Positions 25,812 to 37,806 of a stretch of 64,000 bases of DNA are shown piece after piece. A program made the translations under genes and the position numbers. Under the pieces are notes generated by a model. That model was not told the DNA's origin. It saw only the letters and a program-made list of their open reading frames with translations, and did not search any database. The stretch comes from Gossypium raimondii (lineage: Eukaryota > Streptophyta > Magnoliopsida > Malvales > Malvaceae): positions 59,839,980 through 59,903,979 of the forward strand of contig NC_068575.1 in assembly GCF_025698545.1 (NCBI RefSeq), in the 5' to 3' direction. Position 1 is the first letter of the stretch. Every line of letters begins with the position of its first letter.

Positions 25812-27245
25812 ATGGCGTCCACATTCAGCGGCGATGAAACTGCTCCATTCTTTGGCTTCCTTGGGGCCGCTGCTGCTCTCGTTTTCTCCTGTAAAAATCA
25901 TGAACCCTTTTCAACTCCAAAAATTTTGCCGTTTTTGATCGGTGCTAATATCCGTATCCAATTGGTTCTCGGTTTTTTTTTCAGGTATGGGAGCGGCGTA
26001 CGGAACGGCCAAGAGCGGTGTCGGAGTGGCGTCGATGGGAGTGATGAGGCCAGAGCTGGTAATGAAATCGATCGTCCCCGTTGTTATGGCTGGTGTTTTA
26101 GGTATTTATGGGTTGATTATTGCGGTTATTATAAGCACCGGGATTAACCCAAAGGCCAAATCTTACTACCTTTTCGATGGTTATGCTCATCTTTCCTCTG
26201 GTCTCGCTTGTGGCCTAGCTGGTCTCTCTGCTGGCATGGCTATTGGAATCGTCGGCGATGCTGGCGTTAGGTATTCTTATCTAATCTGATTGCAATTACC
26301 TTTTCTTTCTTTTTTTTTGCTATTTTCCCTTTTCATCTCTTTAAAGTTGAAATATTGTTTGCAGAATTCAAAATTTTTTTTACCTGATTCTAGTAATAAA
26401 AGCAATTGAACTTAGGGCATGCTAAAATCTGTGATTTCGGAAATGTAGTCTTAGAAGTCATTTTGGTGAAGTTTTAGCTTTTAGATTTGACTTGCAACTA
26501 CTCGCACCTAAGTATTGTCAAAAGGCATTTCAAAGTACGGGCTTAAGTTTCTACATGTATATACATAGTATCATAGAGGCTCTTGTACTGAGTCAGATTT
26601 CATTTTGGCCCCTCTACTCAAAGAATTGGACAAATTAGTCTCTATATGTTACATCAAAGAGCAAACTAATCTTTTTGTTAACAGTAGAAATGGATGAAAT
26701 TTTTAATAGAAAGGACCAGATTGCTGTTTGATCTAATGTACTGGGGCTAATTTGCCCATTTTTCAAGTAAAAGGGGGCAAAATGCAATCTGATTCCTAGT
26801 ACAGGGGCCTCTATCATACTTTTACCAAGTAGATGCTCATAGTTCCCAATGTGGGTTTGGTGTGTTACATTAATATTTGTCTCATGATAGCTGTGAGCCA
26901 TATAGTTGGCTTTTAGAGAGAGGAAAAAAGAAATCTCTTTTACAAGTCTTGTGAGAAGCTTGGAATAGTTGCCAGTGGATAATTTCTTGTATTGCATCCA
27001 ATTTATGGCCGATAGTCATTGTTGTTTTCTCTCGGTTACTTGTATATATAAATTATGGCAAGTATGAGAATGCACGAAGTTTGATTTAGTTTGTCTGTGA
27101 ATTTATTTGCAGAGCCAATGCCCAGCAACCAAAGCTTTTTGTCGGAATGATTCTTATTCTCATTTTTGCGGAGGCTTTGGCTCTGTATGGACTCATCGTT
27201 GGCATCATCCTCTCTTCTCGAGCTGGACAATCCCGAGCAGAATAG
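25812..27245 (+). CDS. VHA-c: V-type proton ATPase 16 kDa proteolipid subunit c
   Basis: Ring-forming proteolipid of the V0 sector that carries protons across the vacuolar/TGN membrane. Exons 25812-25890, 25985-26270 and 27113-27245 join in frame to give 165 residues, the normal plant length. The start [20 protein letters not shown] is canonical. Four hydrophobic helices are visible. The essential proton-binding Glu lies in helix 4 ([17 protein letters not shown]). The Gly-rich packing helix [20 protein letters not shown] and the end [10 protein letters not shown] are family-typical. The second intron (842 bp) contains a fold-back MITE at about 26567-26820. Exons are far more conserved than the flanks, and the assignment is certain at family level; which of the near-identical paralogues it is cannot be told. 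Confidence 0.98.
26567..26820. mobile_element. MITE inside VHA-c intron 2
   Basis: Terminal inverted repeats AGTATCATAGAGGC (26567-26580) and GCCTCTATCATACT (26807-26820) differ at one position, and the inner sequence continues to pair (CAGATTTCATTTTGGCCCC against GGGGGCAAAATGCAATCTG). About 254 bp, non-coding. No long target duplication was evident. Confidence 0.7.
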
Positions 27246-28340
27246 AGTTCAAGGTTCTAAGACTTGGGCTGTTGCTAGTTGGTGTCACTCAGCTTTCTCT
27301 TCTCCAATAGCATGCACTGTGAAACATTTTTCCAGAAGTTATTTTGCATCCATTGATGAATTTCTTGAATTGGTTTATGCTGTTTGTATGATTGAGAAGA
27401 TAGGTGTAAGTTGAAATAAACCTTGTTTTGCATTTTCTTTTTTAATCTATGCCTTTAGGCTGTAATTTACATGTAAGTTGAATTTAATGTATGATTGCTC
27501 CACTTTTTTCAGTTCATCATAAGCCTAATCAGATGGTTTTAACTTTTTATGTATATTAGATAGAGAATATGTGCATCCGTTTGAAAATTGGATGACTAAT
27601 GACACTTTCCACCTTATTTCAATTGAAGACGACTTTGGTGGATTATGTGAGTTGGTGCAATTTTTTCATATCTTGATTGAATTAATTTTTTCCATGTCAA
27701 GACATATTTTATATAGTGTTGGTGTGATATCTATTTTTTTCTATTTTGGTACTTGAATTCTGTCTTATTTTTCATAATCGTTCTATTGTTTTCTGTCTTA
27801 TCTCAAATGTCTCATTTCATCTAAAAATTATTGGTGTCTAATGAGAATGCTACATAATAATTTAGATACCAATAATATAAAAGGAAAAAGTTTCTGAAGT
27901 GATAAAAGAGTATGGTTTAAGAGCTAAATCACAACTTAAATCATAAGCATGTAATTAGTTTGATTTAAATAATGTGATAATGTGCATGATGAGTTTAAAA
28001 ACTCACACATTGAACTTGTTATAGAATTATAATAAAATAAATCATAATCCGACCTGTTCTGATGATCCAGAATCTAACTCAGAAAAACCTCTTTTATATA
28101 TATTTCTAAAGACCCTCTTTAGGGGTGTATGCTCTCCAGACATTCTAATTTATTTCTTCTTCACCATAAAATCTTCTTTCTCCCTGCTCTAATCATCTGC
28201 ATCCCCAACTTAGTTATGAATCATGCACCAACAAACCTGAATATCAAAAAACCCGAAGCTTTAGTCTTTGTTAACGTCAAGGACTCATTGACAATTGAAT
28301 ATATTTATTTTATGAAAACAACAATCGCAAAACAAGCTTG
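27246..28340. other. VHA-c 3' UTR and spacer
   Basis: The VHA-c 3' UTR probably runs to about 27500. After that I see AT-rich sequence without genes; short ORFs at 27571 and 28129 show no domain. Confidence 0.45.
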
Positions 28341-28640
28341 TAGTCTTGAGTAGAAGATGGCTAACAAATGCGGACGAGGACCCCTCCAGGTGTGAACGGA
28401 GGCACCAAGGCTTAAGGAGGCCCTTTAAAGCACAAAAGTCTCAGAACAAGCTCGTAGGCCTGAGCAGAATGTTTAAAAGCTCTAAAATGCTTATAGCATT
28501 ATTTATATGTAGAATATTTCAGGGACACGATCATGATTATACACTTATATTAATCATAAACAGTGAACCAAAGTGTATAAGCCTATAAATAACTTGTATA
28601 AATCATAATTAGTGGACCAAAGGGCATAAGCCTCCTTAGC
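28341..28640. repeat. Degenerate repeat with internal direct repeats
   Basis: A GC-richer stretch with two related phrases about 110 bases apart (CAAGCTTGTAGTCTTGAGTA near 28334 and CAAGCTCGTAGGCCTGAGCA near 28447) and a second pair (GAACCAAAGTGTATAAGCCT near 28564 and GGACCAAAGGGCATAAGCCT near 28614). Probably an old LTR piece; no ends could be defined. Confidence 0.35.
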
Positions 28641-28693
28641 TAAGGAGTCACCCTTCCCTTGCAATCTCTTACTGTATTTGTTAGGGTTTAGAG

Positions 28694-28926
28694 CAATAGC
28701 GAATCTAGAGGGGCTGGCATGGACCCGACCTCTCTAAAATATAAAATTATTATTTAAGCTCTTAAATTTTTAAAAAAAATTTAAATTAATAAATATAAAA
28801 TTATACTTTGTCCCCCCCTAAAATTATAAAAATTCGATTTAATCATTTAAAAATTATATTGATATAGACTATAAAAATTAAAATTTCATTCGGCCCTCCT
28901 AAAAGATTATTCTGGCTTCACCTCTG
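28694..28926 (-). mobile_element. hAT-like MITE, CAGGGGCGAAGCC family, copy 2
   Basis: 233 bp, opposite orientation to copy 1, starting CAATAGCGAATCTAGAGG and ending CTGGCTTCACCTCTG. It is flanked by a perfect 8-bp duplication GTTTAGAG at 28686-28693 and 28927-28934. The interior is clearly homologous to copies 1, 3 and 4 (GGCTGGCATGG...CGGCCCTCCTAAAAGA). Confidence 0.8.
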
Positions 28927-28935
28927 GTTTAGAGG

Positions 28936-29172
28936 CAATGGCAGATCCAGAAATACAACTTATGGGGGGTAGGGGTTAAGTCAAAAATGCAATTTCACCA
29001 TTTTAATAGCCTATATTTTTATAAATTTTTAAAGGATTAAATCAATTTTTTTTATTTTAGGAGGGCAGAATGTAATTTTATTATTACTAATTTAAAATTT
29101 TATAGATTATAAAGGGCCTAAATAAAAAAATTTTATTTTAGGGGTCGAGATCCCTGCCAGCCCTCCTCAATT
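28936..29172 (+). mobile_element. hAT-like MITE, CAGGGGCGAAGCC family, copy 3 (worn)
   Basis: It starts CAATGGCAGATCCAGAAATA, one base after the duplication of copy 2, and ends around CCTCCTCAATTC. The interior (TAAAGGGCCTAAATAAAAA, CCCTGCCAGCCCTCC) aligns with the other copies. The flanking duplication is only weakly preserved (TTTAGAGG against ACTAGAGG), so the right end is approximate. Confidence 0.65.
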
Positions 29173-29241
29173 CACTAGAGGCATACATGACTCATTAGTA
29201 GAATATTTTAAATATTAAATATATTTTATGCAACAATAATC

Positions 29242-29242
<1 letters not shown>

Positions 29243-29281
<39 letters not shown>
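29243..29281. repeat. (AT)n microsatellite
   Basis: A continuous run of alternating A and T, directly visible. Confidence 0.9.
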
Positions 29282-29282
<1 letters not shown>

Positions 29283-29890
29283 TATCATATATAAGAAATG
29301 GATATAAAAGCTTTCTACTATTCTTGTTGCAGGAGCACGTTAATGTGTGAAAAGTTATAAAAAATTCTTACGAAATTATTATCATTTTCTATTTTGTAAT
29401 CTTACAACATCAATAGTAAATAATCATGAAGTGTTTTTAGTAAAGTTATTGTTTTTATGTTAAATATTTCTTTTAGACTTTCATCATTTAGTTTTTATTT
29501 ATTATTTAGTTTTTAAATTTTAAATTTATATATTTTAAAATTTTACAATAAAAAGGTTTTTATTAATTTTTTGAATTATGTATATATTATATATGCTTTT
29601 TAATATTCTTAGTTAATATAATATATAATATTTTAAAATTTATTTTTAACCAATATAATATATAATATCAAAATAGTGTTTTGTGTTGGAGTAGGCCTAC
29701 TTGGGAAATTTGCAACTCCTATTTATAAATAGGTATGTTTACCCAACTCATATATAAAATAAGTGTTCAAAATCATTGTATTTTCCACTTAAAATTTATT
29801 GGGAATACTTTTTTTGCAAGTAAATAGTAGTTTAAAAGCACACGTAAATTTTTCCTACTTAATTGCTTTATGCTGCTGGGGAAACAGTAT
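29282..29890. other. AT-rich spacer without a recognised gene
   Basis: Very AT-rich, no ORFs. The last 100 bases may belong to the LINE remnant that follows. Confidence 0.45.
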
Positions 29891-30294
29891 GGGATGTGAT
29901 TAGTAATTAAGTTTTTGGTTATAACAAATATATAGAGAAATGTCTAGTTTTTTATGCTGAACTGTGGGGAATTCCGGAGGGCTTTAAACTCGTTCGACAT
30001 AGAGGCTACAACAAGGTAATTATCTAATTAGATAGCTTAGAAGTTGTGAAAGCCATTCAAGGAAGTTTTACTATTCCTTCAAATTCTGCTCTGATAAGAA
30101 GGATACAACACATTTTATACCAAAAAGGTCAATAGATTCTACGTTGCATTCCCAGAGAGCAAAATCAGGTCGTAGATTGTTTAGCAAAGTTAGCTTTAGT
30201 CAATAAAGAGGGGTTGCAAATTTTTTACTCTCCCCAAAAGTTTAGACTTTTTTTTTATTTGGATATGTTATCAAAATACTCTCGTGTAATTTAA
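29891..30294 (+). pseudogene. Decayed LINE-type RNase H-like domain
   Basis: One continuous reading frame recalls the RNase H-like tail (RVT_3/RNase_H family) of plant LINE-derived ORFs. Visible pieces are VFYAELWGIPEGFKLVRHRG, LDSLEVVKAIQGSFTIPSNS, ALIRRIQHILYQ, then RCIPREQNQVVDCLAKLALV. Three stops (TAA, TAA, TAG) break the frame without a frameshift, where relatives have Trp, Glu and Trp. No upstream reverse transcriptase is seen, so this is a 3' fragment, long dead. Confidence 0.7.
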
Positions 30295-30479
30295 GCTAAT
30301 CTTTCTTCTTTTTTCACCAAAAAAAACATTCAATTTATTTCATTAAAGGGTTATAGGCATCACTTTTAATGTATTAATTCTTTTTATAGAACCTGATACT
30401 TGTATTGAATAATAGAAATTACCTTTTAAAATATATTATATAAAATCTTGAAATATAAAAAATAATATTTAATATATTT

Positions 30480-31560
30480 GTTACATCTTATATTTTACGA
30501 GATATCTAGATCCCTTCACCAAAACGATCTATTAACGTAAAAGTCTACGCCGGAACCACACTTGATTCCCAAGATTTGGCGAGACATCCTCCCCACTAGC
30601 TACTTTCCCCAAGTGACCCCGAGTTGACATTCTCGCCAATATATCATATCCCCTAGGCCCTAGACAATCTATAAAAGATATGTTAGGGAACCCCTAAAGA
30701 AACCGATCAGTTCGACCCATTCGCATCCTAAAAAAAATCATCACATCCAACAGATTTGGTCCGTCAAGTCGTATGGCACCATAAGCTGACAGCCTATCAT
30801 GGTGCCTAAGCACATTCATCTCCTTCTCCCCTATAAATACCCCGTAACATCAATTAAAGAGAAAATGAGGTAAAAAACTATCTTTATCCGCTGAAAATCA
30901 TGGTCACCTAGAATGGAAAGGTTGAGTGACTTTCCACAGTCCAAATCAAAATGAGCTTAAGGAGCGGGACGAAGCCAACATGGTGGAGGCCTATCACTCA
31001 TCATATTTGCTACCTCAACAGTGGAATGACGGACACTCTCGTCCACTTCCCTTTGATCTCCTAGTGGATCACCAAGAAGAGGGAAACTATGGCAGCTCTG
31101 AAGAGGAAGGTAACTCCGACCAATCATGCAACAATATCAAGAGTAAAAGACAAAGAATGAGATATCACTTTAAGGTCGCGCAACGGCACCAACATAGGAC
31201 AGCGCTTAAACCACCGCTTCGTCTAGTGGACAAAAGACAAAGCTATGGTAGGGTGCCACAATTATTGTCACCTGAAACATCTAAAAGGGGCATCACCCGC
31301 TCCCTTCTATCACTGCGTCCCTTTAAACATCCTGAAAACAAAAATCTTAGTAGAAACATAGGGATATTGAAAGCTCCACCGCCCTTGGTATTCGACCCTT
31401 GGAGGAGGGAGTCCATAGTAGAACGGCTATATCAAATGATATAGGCCATCCCATTCCTTAGTCTAAGAGACACTATCAAAGAAGACATACGGAGAGGGTA
31501 ATTGGAAAATTTTGTTCAAATAACAATGCACTACCCGTAAAAGAGGCAAGAAGGGGAATT
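30480..31560 (+). pseudogene. Gypsy-type retroelement remnant (LTR end plus gag piece)
   Basis: The sequence to about 30900 has an LTR-like look, with CTATAAATAC at about 30832 as a TATA box and a following leader. A 172-codon frame starts at 30926 (acidic, then basic, low complexity). It continues in the same frame past a TAG at 31441 with LSLRDTIKEDIRRG and, after a TAA, LENFVQ. That last pattern resembles the 'LkeeIEdLIRrGhLreFv' segment of plant Ty3/gypsy gag proteins. No protease or polymerase follows. Assignment is tentative. Confidence 0.45.
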
Positions 31561-33811
31561 TTTCTTCTCGCCTAAAGAACCGGAGGTTTGGGGATTAGAA
31601 AGTGTTAAAGATTTTAATCAAGTTTTGCTTGCTTATTAAGCTTGGTGAGTTTTACACATCAATAATTCCTTGCTTGACACAACCATTGTTCCTAAATATT
31701 GCAAGAATGAGAATTTCATGCCAGTGAAAAAGAAACCTTTTGACTTTTGGGGTTGAAAAAGCATTTTGCATGGAAGTGACTTGTTAGTTAGGGGGCTGAA
31801 TTGGCAATTGGGGGAAATCTTTTTCTAGTAAATGGTTGAATAAAACATAAGTTTTAATTAAGTAGATCAAAAGATGGAACAATTGATTTTTTAAAATATG
31901 TAAGGCTTTCTTATAGATTCCAATGGAACATATATTCCTTTAAAATATACTTGCTGATGATGTTTTAGAGGAAAAGGCTCAAAGGGTTTTTGGTAAAATT
32001 TTTCAAGCTTCTTGTATTACCAAATATATATCAACTATTAGCATATTTATATTTTGGTCATCCTAACACCAAAACTTTTTAATTTAGCCATTAATGTTAT
32101 CAAATTTTATTATTTTAAAAGACACTACGTTAAATGGTGGATGAGATGAATATTTTTTAAAAATAATTTTCGAGTAATTTCCATTCCTGCAGCATATTTG
32201 TTGTCAAGGGGCATTAATTTGTTGTAACCTCGACAATAAGAGGAGTGCCCAAGAGGACCGGAGAACATAAATCATCTAAATTTCATCAATTATCATCTCA
32301 TCAGCTCATTCAATCTTTATTTTAAGACTCTAATTTTTTGGTTGATATTTTGAAAGGTTTCCACATTCCGTTTCTTTCATTTCAAATTCATCATCAATTA
32401 ATCTTCATAACCACCATGAAAAAAATGTTTTTATTCATTTTATTTTCATCATCAATTATTTAAGTGTGATGAGAATAAAAAATAGATTCTAAAAGCATAG
32501 AATTTATTTTAAGTGCAAGCGATATACTAAGCAAACTTTGAACACTAACCTTAAGTCTCTTTCCTTAAAAATATTACAATAGCATGGAGTCCTTCGAGTT
32601 TGTAGGATTCATCTAGAAAGAGAGTTGATGGTAGTTATATGCATTGCGTTATGACCGAGACACCTTGACTTAGGTGTTCAACTCTTTGATTAATTTGTTG
32701 ATCTAAGTTTACGATGCATGCATGCAGAACATACAAGTGTAACTCTTGAGAATTTTAATTAGCATTTTCCCTCGCATAGTTTTGGTATTCAAACCAAAAG
32801 TAAAGACTAAAGACAAAGGAAGGATTCTCAATCTGCCACTTGCATTCATATAAGTATTTTATGTCCGACTAGATGACTTCACTCATGGGCTTAAACATTG
32901 AATGTTGGTTGAGAGAGGGAAATGAAGACAGATTCTTACTTCTAGATATCTAGCCAATCGCATACTTTTATTGAATGAATCATATTCATTTGCTAATAGA
33001 AAAATCTCATTCGAAAGCATTTTCTTTTAAAGACTTTGACATGTTAGTGTTCTCATTCAAAAATTTTAAACGTCAAGCATCGGATGACATGCAACAATGA
33101 TAAGGATGGTTGGTTTCAGTGATAGTAAAAGGGAAGGATGGTTGGTTTTGGTGATAGTAAAATGGATGGTTTCGATGATAGTAAAATCTGTTGATGATGG
33201 AGATTGACATGTTAGTGCAAATGAGGATATTGGTTTGGTTATAGTAAATCGGATTGTGATGGGATTAAGGAGGTCGATGGTGTTCGATCCTTTATTTAGA
33301 TTAGTTCAAGATAGAAAAAGATCAGAGTCTGTTTTTTTATGTAATTTTTTGCTCCAGTTCTGGTCACTCTCTAAGTACTCTCCGGTTGTGGAGACTTTCT
33401 CCGAGTACCCATTTCTAATCAAGAAACGGAAGTTTAGAAAATCAACTAGCAGGAAAAAAAATAAAAGTCCAACTAAAAGATGCCGTATCACCACCCCGTA
33501 CAAGTGACTTAAGAAACCAATTTTCATGAGAGACGAAATTGAAACTTTAAAGAAATAAATTATCAAAACACAAACACCAATAATTGAACGGTATAGTAAG
33601 AAATTATATGTAATATTTAAAGTTAAAAGGGTCTATAACATGTTACTTTTTCCTCCTTTAAATGCTAAAAAAGAGTTGTGCCTTTTTTTTTTTTTGGAAA
33701 ATTTAGTTAAGCTTTTTTGATTTTATTGTATTCAATTACATCCGTAACCATTGTTTTCTCAGATCATCATCTACCTAACTGTCCATCAGCGCTAGCATCT
33801 CCTTGGCTCAT
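31561..33811. other. Spacer without a recognised gene
   Basis: AT-rich. A triplicated phrase (GGATGGTTGGTTT... with GTGATAGTAAAA) at about 33105-33190 is a short local tandem duplication. The ORFs at 33235-33566 overlap on both strands and show no domain. The 3' UTR of the LARP gene lies near 33700-33811. Confidence 0.45.
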
Positions 33812-36460
33812 TCAACCAGTCTGATTATTAGCAGTTCCCTGATCCAATGAAATATTTTGAACACCGGCTACCAGCATATCTTGACCAGACTTGGTAGGGA
33901 ACTGAAAAGAAGGCAGCATTATCCAACGCATCCAATCCATCCGCTTCCTTACTTTGTCGCCCTGGAATGTAAATGTAAAGAAGATTTAGACACCAGAAAC
34001 CACATTATTCTACTATTTTGGAGCTCAGCTATAATAGAACCATCAAGAAAGCATGAACAGTACAAGGCACTGTGCGTGTCTTAAAGACGGATCAGAGCAG
34101 CATATGTTTCATTACACTGATCAATCAATGAAAAAGCATAACCTAGGATTTCATTCTAGAACATACCTGCACTTCCACAACTGTTGAATTTTGCAGAGCA
34201 TCTAATATAAGCTGAATATTAGCTGTCAAAAGTGAAACCTGAAAAGGAGAAGGCATAAACAAAAATGTTACCTTTGCACATATAGCTTCAAGAAGTTGCT
34301 GCATGAGAAAAATCCTAAGAACATACAAAGGCTTAAGATAAGCCAGCAATAAGCACACTCATAGGGAACTAATATATGTACTTTCTAATGATAACAGCAT
34401 AGAGTTGCCACTAAGGAATAGCAGATGAGTCCAGTAGGCATTGATGATTGAAGTTATGAAACTTTAAGATGTTGCTGAAGACCCAAAATGTATCGCCATG
34501 AAAAAGCTCTGACAGGAACTATCACAATCACACAAATGAAATCACCTTCAAAATCTCTGAAGTCTGAACACTCACCTTTCTAAAGCCAGCAATCAATTTA
34601 ATAGGAACCCAGCCCTGGTCATCCATGTTCTGCCGCAAGTATGTATCCTTAATTAGATTTTCATTACTGCAGAGAACAGAAAATTAGATGATTGGTAACA
34701 TATTATACCAACAAATGGCCATTAAATTAAAGAAGTCACCCAAGTTAACACATAAACAGAGTGTTACCTGAAATAATAATCTATCTGATTCACTATCCTA
34801 GCATGCAACTGATGGTCTTGAGGCTCTTGAGGAGGGGGAAACATTGGCGGCATTGGTTGAATAAAAGGGACACCTCTAAGTGAATCTGGATAAGGGGCTG
34901 GGACTAAATAAAACTGAGATGAAATTTCTGAAAGGAGGCCAAGATATTAGCGCAAACTCAGATTACCACTCTTCTTCAACCAAAAAAAGGAAAAGAAAAG
35001 AAAATAACTAAAGCAAAAGTACAGCTTACCCGGAAAGCCAAAAGGGGTGCCAAAAGGGCGAACATATGGGGGAGCAAAAAGTGGTCCAGTATTAGCTGGC
35101 AAAGGTGGTGGTGGATGCCTCATAAACCTGGGAGCAACTCTTGGCATCATATGACCATCCCTACTAATAAAATTTCGACCATTCCAATCTTGATTTCCAT
35201 GGTCTTGATTACGCCTTCCTCTGTGATTCAGATGGTGAGAACCATTTCCTCGTGGATGCGGACCATTGTTACGATGTCTAAATGAATTCCGTGGATGCTG
35301 CTGATCAGGACCACCACTATAAGGCAGAAATCCAGTTCTCTGTATATGGTCCCTAGATGGGCTATTCAGAGGTGCTTCAACCATTGGACCTTGAGGTGGT
35401 GGCTGTGAAAGGCCACCATTGGATGCAGAGATATTACTATTTTGCTTCATTGACCTCTGGCGTGCAGGCATTGTATGGTTTGCACTGGAATTTGAACTGA
35501 AGTTTGCATTGTTCCTGACTTGTTTCTGTGAAGAAGAGGATGATGATGCAGGTCTGCTCCCCTACAATTTTGGCAACATAGCAAAACATTAAGTCTAAGC
35601 AGCCACAAAATCCAAAATAAATAAATAAATAAATAAAATGGGTCATATAAAACATTGCATAAGCTAATCTCTAAACACTCCCTGTATTCATGCATAACAT
35701 ATATTATTCAGATATCTTCAAATAAAATATAACTCAAGTAAACCCTAAAGCTGGATTAAGACTTCAAGACTCGCAGCATTCTCTGCTTTGGCCAATTTAG
35801 ATTGTTTGCATTTAACCTCAATCTCTTGCTTATCAAACAGATAATACAAATTGTAAATACAATTGCATTTTTTAACTCAGTTCAGTTAAATCAGTTAATT
35901 TCATCTATTTAACAGCTGGTATCAAAATACTTGAAACGGTACGAAGTAAAATAGAATTAACAAAGAAGGCCTAGGTATTTGGAAAAACAAACCTGAGAAC
36001 CGGGGACAAAAGGAGAATCTGATCCATCCGACGAAGCTCTGGACGAATCTGAAGGTGATTTGGAAGGAGCCCTAGCGGACTGAGGCAAGGGGGGCCACGC
36101 GCGAGCCCCCATAACGGACTCAGACTCAGACTCAGACGTCAGGTTAGAAGGTTTGTTCCAAGCCGGTCTCTTAGCAGCATTGCCATTGGGACCAACATTC
36201 CCATGCTCCGCCCCTTCCTCTTCGCCCATCGTGGTAACAGTTGGCTCAATCATAGCCGTTGGTGGTGATGATGAAGAATACGACGAAGACGATAAAGGAA
36301 CCGCCGCGATCGGCTCCAATTCTCCACGAACAACTTGATTCCGTTGCGAAGAAACCGGATTCGTGACAGGATGTGATTGGTTAGGGCTACTGGGAGAGTG
36401 ATTAACAGCGGTCACCGCCGCGGAGGTATTGAAATTAGCCGTGTTAATATTTGCAGCCAT
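33812..36460 (-). CDS. LARP1C: La-related protein 1 (LARP1B/1C type), La-motif RNA-binding protein
   Basis: Cytoplasmic RNA-binding protein; Arabidopsis LARP1C has been linked to leaf senescence. Six exons: 36460-35993, 35561-35030, 34927-34768, 34666-34576, 34238-34167 and 33961-33812. All joins keep frame and give 490 residues. The N-terminal half is disordered, Ser/Pro-rich, with AWPPLPQSARAP and an Arg/Gly/His-rich stretch (HRGRRNQDHGNQDWNGR). The La motif near residues 365-450 is assembled across four exons: IVNQIDYYFS + NENLIKDTYLRQNMDDQGWV + PIKLIAGFRK, then TANIQLILDALQNSTVVEVQ and GDKVRKRMDWMRWI. There is no C-terminal DM15 region, which fits LARP1B/C and not LARP1A. A poly-purine/pyrimidine-rich leader lies upstream to about 36830. 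Confidence 0.95.
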
Positions 36461-37398
36461 ATCAAACCCTAATTAAACAAAATTGTATTTTTTTTCCTTT
36501 CCCTTTTTTCCCCTAAGTCGTCAAGTTGAACGACCAAGAAAAACAATAGAAAACGGAGATCAAAATTGATTGAAAAAATAATAAAAATTCGTACGAGAAA
36601 AAAAAAAGTGAAGAGTTAAAATTCAATGTTACGAAAATGCAAATCTTAAGATTTTCCCAAAAATAACCAAAAAAAAGGATTTAATGATCCGATCAGCGAA
36701 GAGAGACGACGATTAAAAAAAATTAATAATAATAAAAGAAGAAGAAGAGCGATGGAAACTCTGCTTCTCTCTTTCTGTTTTTTCTCTCTTCTAATCTTTT
36801 TTTTCTTTGAAAACTTGTTTATTTTCCACAAAGCTGCTTGCTTAAATAGTGGGGTTTTGTTACTTTTTTTATTTTACGATTTTGTTTTTGGTGAGAATTT
36901 GGGTAATTTTACCGCTGTAGAACTCTAATTAGGAATGGTTTTCCAAGTTTCGTTTATGCTGTAAGATTCAGTTATCTACTTCTACTACAACTATAACTAT
37001 TAGTAGTATTTTTTCTTTCAGGTAATTAAGTTCTAATCCAATATAACTATGCCATGTAAGCATATTAATTAATTTATGGTCTTTAGTATTCCTGTTTCTA
37101 AAATTACTAGGTATTATTGTCCATTCATAATATATAATTACTATGGTTCCATCCCAGTTTATTATTTGTTTGTATTAAATTACAGAAAAAAATTAATGTT
37201 AAAATATGCTTTAAATTTACATTTAAAATTCAATCCTTCTATTTTAATTTTTCAGGAATATGACCGCCTATTTTTCAGGAATATGATCGTCTATTTTTCA
37301 GATTTAAAAATTCAGTTCCAATTTTTACCAGTTTAAAAATTCTTCTAGTAAATTTTATGATGTGACATTTTGAATTTTTTTAAAAAATTACTTGATAG
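36461..37398. other. LARP leader/promoter and AT-rich spacer
   Basis: 36461-36840 (minus strand) is CT-rich and looks like the LARP 5' leader. The remainder is AT-rich with no gene. The last 8 bases are the target duplication of the next element. Confidence 0.5.
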
Positions 37399-37798
37399 TA
37401 GACCTGTCCACCCGGCCGGGCCAGGAAAAAAATTTCGGCCACCTCCTAGGCTCGGGCCCGGCCCGGCCCGAAATATGGGCTTGAAATTTTGCCTAGGCTC
37501 GGCCCGGGAAAAATATCATAAGCCCGAGCCCGGCCCGGCCCATTTTTAAAATAAACATTAAAAATTATTTTAAAAATAAAAACTAAAAAATCATTTTAAA
37601 ATTAAAAAATAAAAATAAAAATATATATTTATTATATTCGGGCCGGGTCCGGGCCAAAAAAGTGGTGCCCAAGGCCCGGCCTGTTTTTTAAACGGGCCTC
37701 GTTTTTTGCCTAAGCCCATATTTCGGGCCTATATTTTTACCCGAACCCTCCCATATTTCGGGCGGGCCGTTGGGCCGCCCGGCCCATGGACAGGTCTA
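37399..37798. mobile_element. GC-rich hAT-like non-autonomous element, copy 1
   Basis: Exactly 400 bp with inverted ends TAGACCTGTCCA and TGGACAGGTCTA, flanked by a perfect 8-bp duplication CTTGATAG (37391-37398 and 37799-37806). Both subterminal regions are rich in GGGCCGGGCC-type repeats around an AT-rich core. It has no transposase ORF. TIR plus 8-bp duplication points to hAT. Confidence 0.88.
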
Positions 37799-37806
37799 CT
37801 TGATAG

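Noticed and set aside
33235-33566. Overlapping plus and minus frames of 86-90 codons
   Set aside because: Both strands are open by chance; no domain and no conserved look.
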